From Streptomyces monashensis (GTDB lineage Bacteria; Actinomycetota; Actinomycetes; Streptomycetales; Streptomycetaceae): a DNA stretch of 64,000 bases. Below are positions 1 to 7,830 of the stretch, one piece after another (the first letter of the stretch is position 1; every line of letters starts with the position of its first letter). The position numbers and the translations under genes are program-made. The stretch covers positions 124,001-188,000 of the forward strand of contig NZ_MLYO01000016.1 in NCBI RefSeq assembly GCF_001866665.1, written 5' to 3'. The notes under the pieces were generated by a model. That model saw only the letters and a list, made by a program, of their open reading frames with translations. It was not told the DNA's origin and ran no database searches.

Positions 1-780
1 GCGGCCCCGGGCGACGGCCTGGTCCCAGGCCTCGCCGCGGTCGATCACCGGGCGCTCGACGGTGACGTCGCCCTTGAGGACCTGGGCGGTCCACAGCAGC
101 GACTGCTCCAGGAAGTCGGCGCCCTCGAAGAGCGCGTCGGCGATGCCGAGGTCGAAGACCTGCTGGCCCTTGAGCTGCTTGTTCTGGTTGAGGCTGTTCT
201 CGATGATGACCGAGACGGCCTTGTCGGCGCCGATCAGGTTCGGCAGCAGGGCGCAGCCGCCCCAGCCGGGGACCAGACCGAGGAAGACCTCGGGCAGCGA
301 GAACGCCGGGATCGCCTTGGAGACGGTCCGGTAGGAGCAGTGCAGACCGACCTCGACGCCGCCGCCCATCGCGGCACCGTTGTAGTACGCGAAGGTCGGC
401 ACGGCCAGCTTGGCCAGGCGCTTGAAGACCTCGTGGCCGCCCTTGCCGATGGCGAGGGCGTGCTCGTGCTCCTTGAGGATCTCCACACCCTTGAGGTCGG
501 CGCCGACCGCGAAGATGAACGGCTTGCCGGTGATGCCGGCGCCGACGATCCCGCCGTCCGCGGCCTCCTTCTCGACCTGGTCGATCGCGGTGTTGAGGTT
601 CGCGAGCGAGGCGGGGCCGAAGGTGGTCGGCTTGGTGTGGTCCAGGCCGTTGTCCAGCGTGATCAGTGCGAAGCGGCCCGCGCCGAAGGGCAGGTCGAGG
701 TGGCGTACGTGCGCGGACGTGACGACCTCGTCGGGGAACTGCGCGGAGGCCTGCTGCAGAAGCTCGGCGGTGGTGCTCAC
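1..780 (-). CDS. fadB: FadB-type 3-hydroxyacyl-CoA dehydrogenase/enoyl-CoA hydratase, partial (C-terminus outside window)
   Basis: Multifunctional beta-oxidation enzyme: its N-terminal crotonase part hydrates enoyl-CoA and the later part, outside the window, would oxidise 3-hydroxyacyl-CoA. About 260 residues are visible. They include the first oxyanion-loop motif (FAVGADLKG), the second glycine motif (NGAAMGGGVEV) and the acidic catalytic segment SLPEVFLGLVPGWGG. The start is GTG at 780; its GTG overlaps the TGA of the upstream thiolase (shared GTGA), so the two are probably translationally coupled as the alpha and beta subunits of the fatty acid oxidation complex. The rest of the gene is cut off by the window edge. 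Confidence 0.9.
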   Translation of the reverse strand, partial: MSTTAELLQQASAQFPDEVVTSAHVRHLDLPFGAGRFALITLDNGLDHTKPTTFGPASLANLNTAIDQVEKEAADGGIVGAGITGKPFIFAVGADLKGVEILKEHEHALAIGKGGHEVFKRLAKLAVPTFAYYNGAAMGGGVEVGLHCSYRTVSKAIPAFSLPEVFLGLVPGWGGCALLPNLIGADKAVSVIIENSLNQNKQLKGQQVFDLGIADALFEGADFLEQSLLWTAQVLKGDVTVERPVIDRGEAWDQAVARGR

Positions 781-1994
781 TTGTCCCCCTCGAAGTGCGG
801 GTTCTCCCAGATGACCGTCGCGCCCATGCCGAAGCCGACGCACATGGTGGTCAGGCCGTAGCGGACGTGCGGCTGCTCCTCGAACTGGCGGGCCAGCTGC
901 GTCATCAGACGGACGCCGGAGGAGGCCAGCGGGTGGCCGAAGGCGATGGCGCCGCCGTACTGGTTGACGCGCGCGTCGTCGTCGGCGATGCCGTAGTGCT
1001 CCAGGAAGGCGAGGACCTGGACGGCGAAGGCCTCGTTGATCTCGAAGAGGTTGATGTCCTCGATCGACAGACCGGCCTTGGCGAGGGCCTTCTCCGTGGC
1101 CGGGATCGGGCCGTAGCCCATGACCTCCGGCTCGACGCCCGCGAAGGCGTACGAGACGAGGCGCATCTTCACCGGCAGGTCGTTCTCGCGGGCGAAGTCC
1201 TCGGAGGCGATGATCGAGGCGGTCGCGCCGTCGTTGAGACCGGCGGCGTTACCGGCGGTGACGCGGCCGTGCACGCGGAACGGTGTCTTCAGACCGGACA
1301 GGCTCTCCAGCGTCGTACCCGGACGCATCGGCTCGTCGGCGGTGACCAGACCCCAGCCGGTCTCGCCGGCCTCCGGGTTGGTGCGGCGCACCGAGATCGG
1401 CACCAGGTCCTGCTGGATCTTGCCGTCGGCGTACGCCTTGGCGGCCTTCTCCTGCGAGCGCACCGCGTACTCGTCCGCGCGCTGCTTGGTGATCGTCGGG
1501 TACCGGTCGTGCAGGTTCTCGGCGGTCATGCCCATGAACAGGGCGGACTCGTCGACGAGCTTCTCGCTCACGAACCGCGGGTTCGGGTCCACGCCCTCGC
1601 CCATCGGGTGGCGGCCCATGTGCTCCACGCCACCGGCGATGACGGCGTCGTAGGCGCCGAAGGCGATCGATCCGGCGGTGGTGGTGACGGCGGTCAGGGC
1701 GCCGGCGCACATGCGGTCGATCGAGTAGCCCGGCACGGACTGCGGCAGGCCCGCGAGGATGCCGGCGGTACGGCCGAGGGTCAGACCCTGGTCACCGATC
1801 TGGGTGGTCGCGGCGATGGCGACCTCGTCGATCTTCTTCGGGTCCAGACCGGGGTTGCGGCGCAGCAGCTCCCGGATCGCCTTCACGACAAGGTCGTCGG
1901 CGCGGGTCTCGTGGTAGATGCCCTTCGGGCCCGCCTTGCCGAACGGGGTGCGGACGCCGTCGACGAAGACGACGTCCCTGACGGTACGAGGCAC
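777..1994 (-). CDS. fadA: Acetyl-CoA acetyltransferase / 3-ketoacyl-CoA thiolase FadA
   Basis: Thiolase of 405 residues that cleaves 3-ketoacyl-CoA with CoA in the last step of beta-oxidation. The nucleophile cysteine is C96 in DRMCAGAL. The C-terminal GGAIAFGHPLASSG block carries the catalytic histidine, and TMCVGFGMG carries the second cysteine. The GTG start at 1994 is preceded by a clear GGAGGAGA ribosome site at about 2001-2008. It is the first gene of a fadAB operon, sharing GTGA with fadB. An inverted repeat at 2044-2055 lies in its leader and may be an operator. Confidence 0.95.
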   Translation of the reverse strand: MPRTVRDVVFVDGVRTPFGKAGPKGIYHETRADDLVVKAIRELLRRNPGLDPKKIDEVAIAATTQIGDQGLTLGRTAGILAGLPQSVPGYSIDRMCAGALTAVTTTAGSIAFGAYDAVIAGGVEHMGRHPMGEGVDPNPRFVSEKLVDESALFMGMTAENLHDRYPTITKQRADEYAVRSQEKAAKAYADGKIQQDLVPISVRRTNPEAGETGWGLVTADEPMRPGTTLESLSGLKTPFRVHGRVTAGNAAGLNDGATASIIASEDFARENDLPVKMRLVSYAFAGVEPEVMGYGPIPATEKALAKAGLSIEDINLFEINEAFAVQVLAFLEHYGIADDDARVNQYGGAIAFGHPLASSGVRLMTQLARQFEEQPHVRYGLTTMCVGFGMGATVIWENPHFEGDK

Positions 1995-2419
1995 GATGGC
2001 TCTCCTCCAGAATGGGACGCTGAGCGCTTGCTTACGACCATGCTACTTGTGAGTAATGTAGCTGCCCAGCCCCCCGGGCCGGAGCGGCGAACGTCACATG
2101 CCCGCAGGCGCCGCAGGCCCCTCGGCGCCGGCCGGGCTCCTGAGTCGTGGTGCAAGGGGCGGCGCATCGGCGGCTCGATCCTGGTGGACCTGTGCGCGCG
2201 CCCCCGGCCGCCGTGACCGTCCCTGTCCCGGCGGCCGTCTCGGCATCGAACTCCGGTTCCGGACAGGGGACTTCGCGGCCCCGGCGGCTGCCGGCCGAAC
2301 TCCGGCACCGGCCGACCCGCGCCCACGCGGTCCGGCGACCAGGATCTTGGCGTGATCTCGACGTCCCTGTTCCGCTTCCGCGGTCCCTGTGGCGCCCGCC
2401 GGGAGACGCCGCGGTAAGG
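1995..2419. other. 425-bp gene-free stretch between fadA and RNase D
   Basis: No convincing gene is seen on either strand. The 60 bp nearest fadA are relatively AT-rich and hold the fadA ribosome site and a TACT-N4-AGTA inverted repeat, so this end is the likely fadAB promoter. The remainder is very GC-rich, has no ORF with a plausible start and ribosome site, and carries the 3' trailer of the RNase D gene. Confidence 0.5.
2044..2055. promoter_or_regulatory. Possible operator of fadAB (inverted repeat)
   Basis: TACT-TGTG-AGTA is a perfect 4+4 inverted repeat 50 bp upstream of the fadA start, in the only AT-rich part of the leader. TetR-family fatty-acid regulators of actinobacteria bind short palindromes of this general kind, but I cannot name the regulator. 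The arms are short and chance occurrence is possible. Confidence 0.3.
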
Positions 2420-3709
2420 CTAGGACCCCTTCGACGAGAGTGCCTTCACCAGCACCGGCGTCACCAGGGCCACCTGCCAGGGGCGCGCGCCGTAGCCGGT
2501 CAGCGCGGACTCCATGGAGTCGGTGTCGGCGGACTGCGGCGGCTCCCAGCAGATGCGCCGGACCGTGTCCGGAGCCACCAGGTTCTCCTGGGGCAGGCCG
2601 AGCTGTTCGGCGAGGGCGGTGACCCCCGCCCGGGCCGAGGACAGCCGGGCCGCGGCGGCGGGGTCCTTGTCGGCCCAGGCGCGCGGCGGCGGCGGCCCGG
2701 CCACGGGCTGGCCCGGCTGGGGCAGCGCGGTGTCCGGCAGGGCCTTGGCCCGGTCGACGGCCGCCTGCCACTGCTCCAGCTGCCGCCGCCCCATCCGGTG
2801 CCCGAAGCCGTTCAGCGCCGCGAGCGCGTGCACGTTGGCCGGAAGGGACAGCGCCGCCTCCACGATGGCCGCGTCGCTCAGCACCTTGCCCGGCGACACG
2901 TCCCGGCGCTGCGCGATCCGGTCGCGGGTCTCCCACAGCTCCCGTACCACCCCGAGCTGCCGGCGCCGCCGTACCTTGTGCATCCCGGACGTGCGCCGCC
3001 AGGGGTCCTTGCGCGGCTCGGCGGGCGGTGCCGTCGCGATCGCGTCGAACTCCTGGAGGGCCCACTCCAGCTTGCCCTGGCGCTCCAGCTCCTTCTCCAG
3101 GGCGTCGCGCAGGTCGACGAGCAGCTCCACGTCGAGGGCGGCGTACCGCAGCCAGGGCTCGGGCAGCGGGCGGGTCGACCAGTCGACGGCGGAGTGGCCC
3201 TTCTCCAGGACGTAGCCGAGGACGCCCTCGACCATGGCGCCGAGGCCGACCCGGGGGAATCCGGCCAGCCGGCCGGCCAGCTCGGTGTCGAACAGCCGGG
3301 TCGGGACCATGCCTATCTCGCGCAGACAGGGCAGGTCCTGGGTGGCGGCGTGCAGGTCCCACTCGGCGCCGGCCAGCGCCGCGCCGAGCCCGGACAGGTC
3401 GGGGCAGGCCACCGGGTCGATCAGCGCGGTCCCGGCGCCCTCGCGGCGCAGCTGCACCAGGTAGGCGCGCTGGCCGTAGCGGTATCCGGAGGCGCGCTCG
3501 GCGTCGACGGCGACGGGGCCGGAGCCGGCGGCGAACGCGGAGATGACCTCGGTCAGGGAGGCCGCGTCGGCGATCACGGGCGGAATGCCCTCGCGGGGTT
3601 CGAGCAGCGGCGTCGGCGCCCCCGTCACAGAAGATCCGGCGTCGTCCGGAGGAGTGCCTCCGGTGATGCGCAGGGAGCTGTCTGCTGCGGTGTCTTGGGC
3701 GTCGGTCAC
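2420..3709 (-). CDS. Ribonuclease D-like 3'-5' exonuclease with HRDC domain
   Basis: DEDDy exonuclease of 429 residues, expected to trim the 3' ends of structured RNAs in the cytoplasm. Exo motif I is D69/E71 (VAVDAERAS), motif II holds D125 (AATQDLPCL) and motif III is Y189/D193 (RYAALD). All catalytic residues are therefore present. An HRDC nucleic-acid-binding domain follows at about 245-320, then a proline-rich linker and a C-terminal extension typical of actinobacterial versions. It lies between the fadAB operon and a LuxR-type regulator on the same strand, with a 34-bp palindrome just upstream of its start. Confidence 0.88.
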   Translation of the reverse strand: MTDAQDTAADSSLRITGGTPPDDAGSSVTGAPTPLLEPREGIPPVIADAASLTEVISAFAAGSGPVAVDAERASGYRYGQRAYLVQLRREGAGTALIDPVACPDLSGLGAALAGAEWDLHAATQDLPCLREIGMVPTRLFDTELAGRLAGFPRVGLGAMVEGVLGYVLEKGHSAVDWSTRPLPEPWLRYAALDVELLVDLRDALEKELERQGKLEWALQEFDAIATAPPAEPRKDPWRRTSGMHKVRRRRQLGVVRELWETRDRIAQRRDVSPGKVLSDAAIVEAALSLPANVHALAALNGFGHRMGRRQLEQWQAAVDRAKALPDTALPQPGQPVAGPPPPRAWADKDPAAAARLSSARAGVTALAEQLGLPQENLVAPDTVRRICWEPPQSADTDSMESALTGYGARPWQVALVTPVLVKALSSKGS

Positions 3710-3735
3710 CTGTCAAGGGTATCCGTGTATGGACT

Positions 3736-3769
3736 GCGCCCGTCGACGGAACGTTCCGTCGACGGGCGC
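3736..3769. terminator. 34-bp perfect palindrome, probable terminator of the LuxR-type gene
   Basis: Arms of 17 bp (GCGCCCGTCGACGGAAC and its exact complement) meet with no spacer. The element lies 75 bp downstream of the regulator stop and 27 bp upstream of the RNase D start, both genes on the minus strand. It fits a factor-independent terminator without a U-tract, as is common in Streptomyces. A perfect, spacer-free palindrome could also bind a dimeric protein. Confidence 0.6.
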
Positions 3770-3843
3770 GGGAGGGTCGTAAACCGGTCAGCCCGGGCGC
3801 GTGAAGACCCCGCGCGGGTGAATCGGCCGCTGCGCCGAACGGC

Positions 3844-4500
3844 TCAGTGGATGATCCCGGTGCGCAGGGCCACGGCCACCATCCCGGCGCGGTCGCCCGT
3901 GCCCAGCTTGCGGGCGATGCGGGCGAGGTGGCTCTTGACGGTCAGGGCGGACAGGCCCATCGAGACGCCGATGGCCTTGTTGGACTGGCCCTCCGCGACC
4001 AGGCGCAGCACCTCGACCTCGCGGCCGGACAGCTCGCGGTAGCCACCCGGGTGACTCGGGGCACCCGGGGGGCGGCGGTGCATCCGGGCGGCGCCGAGGG
4101 GAGCGGCGCCGGGCCGGGCGGGCAGGCCGATGTTGGTGCGGGTGCCGGTGACGACGTAGCCCTTGACGCCGCCGGCCAGCGCGTTGCGGACCGCGCCGAT
4201 GTCGTCGGCCGCGGACAGCGCCAGCCCGTTGGGCCAGCCCGCGGCGCGGGTCTCGGACAGGAGGGTCAGGCCGGAGCCGTCGGGCAGGTGGACGTCGGCG
4301 ACGCAGATGTCGCGGGGGTTGCCGATGCGGGGACGAGCCTCCGCGATGGACGAGGCCTCGATGACATCGCGCACGCCGAGCGCCCACAGGTGGCGGGTGA
4401 CGGTGGAGCGGACGCGCGGGTCGGCCACGACCACCATGGCGGTCGGCTTGTTCGGGCGGTAGGCGACCAGGCTTGCGGGCTGCTCGAGGAGAACGGACAC
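3844..4500 (-). CDS. Orphan LuxR-family response regulator
   Basis: DNA-binding regulator of 218 residues. The first 120 look like a receiver domain: VVVADPR near the N-terminus, a phospho-acceptor candidate D69 in VADVHLPDG and a lysine in GGVKGYV. Only one acidic residue remains in the usual acidic pair, so phosphorylation may be weak or absent. The C-terminal 65 residues are a clear LuxR helix-turn-helix (LSGREVEVLRLVAEG, then SNKAIGVSMGLSALTVKSHL). No sensor kinase is adjacent. About 280 bp of comparatively AT-rich DNA upstream (4501-4781) is the probable promoter region. Confidence 0.85.
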   Translation of the reverse strand: MSVLLEQPASLVAYRPNKPTAMVVVADPRVRSTVTRHLWALGVRDVIEASSIAEARPRIGNPRDICVADVHLPDGSGLTLLSETRAAGWPNGLALSAADDIGAVRNALAGGVKGYVVTGTRTNIGLPARPGAAPLGAARMHRRPPGAPSHPGGYRELSGREVEVLRLVAEGQSNKAIGVSMGLSALTVKSHLARIARKLGTGDRAGMVAVALRTGIIH

Positions 4501-4781
4501 CAGGCCTCCTGGGGTGGGGGGACGGGGCCGGCTTGTGGGGATTCAGCCGGGACGAACCGTGCTTTCTAGGTCACAGTCGTCTTCGGCAGCAAACTCGTCC
4601 GCCTTTAGAGAATGATCACGATCTAGTGAGTAACAATCTGTGCAATTCGGACACGCGATCGATCATCCGAAGATCAAGTCGGTTCGAGCGGATGCGATCC
4701 GGGTTCGAAAGTGGCCGTATCGACAAAGAGATGGTCAATGAGGCGTCCAAGCGGGGGACCCACGGGAACCTTGCGATCATC

Positions 4782-5459
4782 TCACCGTGACTGCGGGCCC
4801 CTGCGCTGCGGCAGCGTGACCACCGAGGCGTCCCCCGGACCGGCCGGCGGCAGCCCCGCGACCTGCGCCAGCAGATCGCACCAGGAGGCCAGATGGGACG
4901 CCGTGTCCGGGACTCCGCCGAGGCCCTCCCGGGGCGTCCAGGAGGCCCGGATCTCGATCTGCGAGGCGGCCGGCCGCTCGGCCAGCCCGCCGAAGTAGTG
5001 CGAACTCGCGCGCGTGATCGTCCCGCTCGGCTCGCCGTAGCCCAGCCCGCGCGCCTGCAGCGCCCCGGTCAGCCACGACCAGCACACCTCCGGCAGCAGC
5101 GGATCGGCCGCCATCTCCGGCTCCAGCTCCGCGCGCACCAACGTCACCAGCCGGAACGTCCCGCGCCAGGCGTCGTGCCCGGCCGGGTCGTGCAGCAGCA
5201 CCAGCCGCCCGTCGGCCAGCTCCTGCTCCCCGTCGACCACCACGGCCTCCAGCGCGTACGCGTGCGGGGCGAGCCGCTGCGGCGGGGGAGTGGGCTCCAC
5301 CTCCACCTGTGGCCGCAGCCGGCTGCTGCGCAGGGCGTCGACCGCGGCCCGGAAAGCCGGCGGACCCGCGGTACCGGAGTGCCGGTCCGCCTCCTCGGTG
5401 TCCAACACGTCGTCCATTCCGTCAGCGCTGTCCGACATTCGTCCCTGAGCCCCAGCCAT
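4782..5459 (-). CDS. DUF3000 domain protein
   Basis: About 225 residues with an acidic N-terminus (DSADGMDDVLDTEEADR) followed by a domain I recognise as the actinobacterial DUF3000 family, next to hemE in many Streptomyces. No catalytic motif, signal peptide or membrane segment is visible. The ATG at 5459 (MAGAQ) is chosen; an ATG at 5438 (MSDSADG) has a slightly better G-rich sequence in front of it. The gene is divergent from hemE with about 100 bp between starts, so the promoters are shared. Function unknown. Confidence 0.75.
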   Translation of the reverse strand: MAGAQGRMSDSADGMDDVLDTEEADRHSGTAGPPAFRAAVDALRSSRLRPQVEVEPTPPPQRLAPHAYALEAVVVDGEQELADGRLVLLHDPAGHDAWRGTFRLVTLVRAELEPEMAADPLLPEVCWSWLTGALQARGLGYGEPSGTITRASSHYFGGLAERPAASQIEIRASWTPREGLGGVPDTASHLASWCDLLAQVAGLPPAGPGDASVVTLPQRRGPQSR

Positions 5460-5557
5460 GCGGGGAAGAGTAAGGGGAAGCGCGGCTGTGTGCAGGGCAA
5501 GACACCCCCTGAGGGCTGCGGCACTTCTCTCCTCACGGCCGTGCGAGACTTGCCGTC

Positions 5558-6625
5558 GTGAGTGCCAACGCAACGCCCTCGGGCCCGCAGCCGACAGCGA
5601 CGTACGACAGCGCCTTCCTCAAGGCGTGCAGGCGCGAACCCGTGCCGCACACCCCGGTGTGGTTCATGCGTCAGGCCGGCCGCTCGCTGCCCGAGTACCG
5701 CACGGTCCGCGAGGGCGTTCCGATGCTCGAGTCCTGCACGCGGCCCGAGCTGGTCACCGAGATCACGCTGCAGCCGGTGCGGCGCCATGGCGTGGACGCG
5801 GCGATCTACTACAGCGACATCGTCGTCCCGCTCAAGGCCATCGGCCTCGACCTCGACATCAAGCCCGGCGTCGGCCCGGTCGTCGAGCAGCCGATCCGCA
5901 CCCGCGCCGACCTCGCCCGGCTGCGCGACCTCACCCCCGAGGACGTCTCCTACGTCACCGAGGCCATCGGGCTGCTCACCCGTGAGCTGGGCGCCACCCC
6001 GCTGATCGGTTTCGCGGGCGCGCCTTTCACCCTCGCGAGCTACCTGGTCGAGGGCGGCCCGTCGCGCACGTACGAGAACGCCAAGGCGATGATGTACGGC
6101 GACCCCGAGCTGTGGGCCGACCTGCTCGACCGGCTCGCGGACATCACGGCCGCGTTCCTCAAGGTCCAGATCGAGGCCGGCGCGAGCGCGGTCCAGCTCT
6201 TCGACTCCTGGGCCGGCGCGCTCGCCCCCGCCGACTACCGCAGCTCGGTCATGCCCGCCTCGGCGAAGGTCTTCGACGCCGTCGCCGGGTACGGCGTCCC
6301 GCGCATCCACTTCGGTGTCGGCACCGGTGAGCTGCTGAAGCTCATGGGCGAGGCCGGCGCGGACGTCGTCGGCGTCGACTGGCGCGTCCCGCTGGACGAG
6401 GCCGCCCGCCGTGTCGGCCCCGGCAGGGCGCTCCAGGGCAACCTCGACTCGACGGTCCTGTTCACCGACAAGAACACGGTCGAGGCCAAGGCCCAGGAGG
6501 TGCTGGACGCGGCCGCCGGCCTGGAGGGGCACGTCTTCAACCTCGGCCACGGCGTCCTGCCGAACACCGACCCGGACGCGCTGACCCGGCTCGTGGAGTA
6601 CGTCCACACGCGCACCGCGCGCTGA
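5558..6625 (+). CDS. hemE: Uroporphyrinogen decarboxylase HemE
   Basis: Converts uroporphyrinogen III to coproporphyrinogen III, the last step shared by the protoporphyrin and coproporphyrin routes to heme. At 355 residues it has normal length. The N-terminal signature [14 protein letters not shown], the internal [12 protein letters not shown] and the C-terminal [13 protein letters not shown] motifs are intact. The start is GTG. It ends one base before the convergent stop of the rhomboid gene. Its partners for the coproporphyrin-dependent pathway, CgoX and ChdC, lie about 4 kb downstream. Confidence 0.96.
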   Translation: MSANATPSGPQPTATYDSAFLKACRREPVPHTPVWFMRQAGRSLPEYRTVREGVPMLESCTRPELVTEITLQPVRRHGVDAAIYYSDIVVPLKAIGLDLDIKPGVGPVVEQPIRTRADLARLRDLTPEDVSYVTEAIGLLTRELGATPLIGFAGAPFTLASYLVEGGPSRTYENAKAMMYGDPELWADLLDRLADITAAFLKVQIEAGASAVQLFDSWAGALAPADYRSSVMPASAKVFDAVAGYGVPRIHFGVGTGELLKLMGEAGADVVGVDWRVPLDEAARRVGPGRALQGNLDSTVLFTDKNTVEAKAQEVLDAAAGLEGHVFNLGHGVLPNTDPDALTRLVEYVHTRTAR

Positions 6626-6626
6626 C

Positions 6627-7451
6627 TCACCACGCGGAGCGGGGCCGCGCCCGTCTGCCGAACAGCAGGCCGCGCGGCTCCGGCGGGGGCGGGGTGCCGG
6701 GCTTGAGCGGCCAGGCCAGCAGCATGCCCGCCACGAAGCCGACCACGTGCGCCGCGTACGCCACCGTGCCGGCGCCGGAGACGCCGTGCCCCGAGGAGTA
6801 CACGGCCTGGAGCACGAACCAGAAGCCCAGCACCAGCCAGGCCGGCAGCCGCAGCGGCAGGAAGACCAGGAACGGCACGAGCACCCAGACCCGCGCCGTC
6901 GGCCACAGCACGATGTACGCGCCGAGCACCCCGGCGATCGCCCCGGACGCGCCGATCAGCGGCTCGCCCGAGGAGGCGTTGAGCAGCGCGAAGCCGTATC
7001 CCGCCGCGTAGCCGCAGACGACGTAGAAGACGAGGAAGCGGACGTGTCCCATCCGGTCCTCGACGTTGTTGCCGAAGATCAGCAGGAAGAGCATGTTCCC
7101 CAGCAGGTGCAGCCAGCCGCCGTGCAGGAACATCGCCGTGAGGACCGACAGGGGCGGGGACTTGTCGTACGACGGCGCTCCCACGACACAGCCCGGCCCC
7201 TGCGGGCCCACGCCCGTCCGCCCCGTCGGCACCAGCCGCGGCAGCTGGTGGTGGATCAGCTCTCTCGGCACCGCCGCGTAGTGGTCGATGAACGCCTGCA
7301 GATGGCACAGCCGCGCGAGATCGCTGCCGCCGGCCACGGAGCCCGCCACGCCGGGCGTGCGGAGGAACACGACGACGTTGGCCGCGATGAGCGCGTACGT
7401 CACCCAGGGCGTGCGGCGCACCGGGTTCACGTCATGGACGGGGATGACCAC
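6627..7451 (-). CDS. Rhomboid family intramembrane serine protease
   Basis: Membrane protease of 274 residues with about six transmembrane helices, cleaving other membrane proteins within the bilayer. The catalytic serine is S169 in GASGAIAG and the paired histidine is H235 in AYAAHVVGF. The HGGWLHLLGNM segment (H110, H115, N119) matches the oxyanion-stabilising helix. A 50-residue loop between the first two helices contains the rhomboid L1-type insertion. The C-terminus is basic and cytoplasmic. It converges on hemE with a 1-nt gap. Confidence 0.93.
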   Translation of the reverse strand: MVIPVHDVNPVRRTPWVTYALIAANVVVFLRTPGVAGSVAGGSDLARLCHLQAFIDHYAAVPRELIHHQLPRLVPTGRTGVGPQGPGCVVGAPSYDKSPPLSVLTAMFLHGGWLHLLGNMLFLLIFGNNVEDRMGHVRFLVFYVVCGYAAGYGFALLNASSGEPLIGASGAIAGVLGAYIVLWPTARVWVLVPFLVFLPLRLPAWLVLGFWFVLQAVYSSGHGVSGAGTVAYAAHVVGFVAGMLLAWPLKPGTPPPPEPRGLLFGRRARPRSAW

Positions 7452-7542
7452 ACAGGACTACTGCCCGGGACGCGGCGGGTGAATCGGTGAACGGCCGCGG
7501 CGGGCCGTGCGTATCTGTTCTCAACCGACGTGAGGACAGGCG

Positions 7543-7830
7543 ATGAACAACGCTCCGCAGGTATCGGCGATGCATGCTCTGCCCGACGGTGAGGCGGAGA
7601 TCTCCCTCGTGGTGCGGCTGCCCTGGGAGGACGTGGCGCGCCTCGGTCAGGAGGCCGGGCGGCTGGCCGCGCAGACCGGGCGGCCGGTGACGCTGGACGA
7701 GGCGGTCGGCCACCGCCTGCGCTCCACCCGGCCCGCCGCCACCCACGCGCGGCCCGCGGGCGAGCAGCCGGCCGCCGTCTCCTCCAGCGCGTCCGTGGCC
7801 TCGCTGCCGAGGATCAGCGGGACGGCCTAG
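7543..7830 (+). CDS. Small conserved hypothetical protein (95 aa)
   Basis: Short soluble protein with no signal peptide or membrane helix. The central part (EISLVVRLPWEDVARLGQEAGRL) predicts a beta strand followed by an amphipathic helix; the tail is Ala/Ser/Pro-rich and probably disordered. The ATG is preceded by a GAGGACAGGCG ribosome site. Its TAG stop (7828-7830) overlaps the stop of the convergent flavoprotein gene, the two sharing CTAG. I do not recognise the family. Confidence 0.65.
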   Translation: MNNAPQVSAMHALPDGEAEISLVVRLPWEDVARLGQEAGRLAAQTGRPVTLDEAVGHRLRSTRPAATHARPAGEQPAAVSSSASVASLPRISGTA

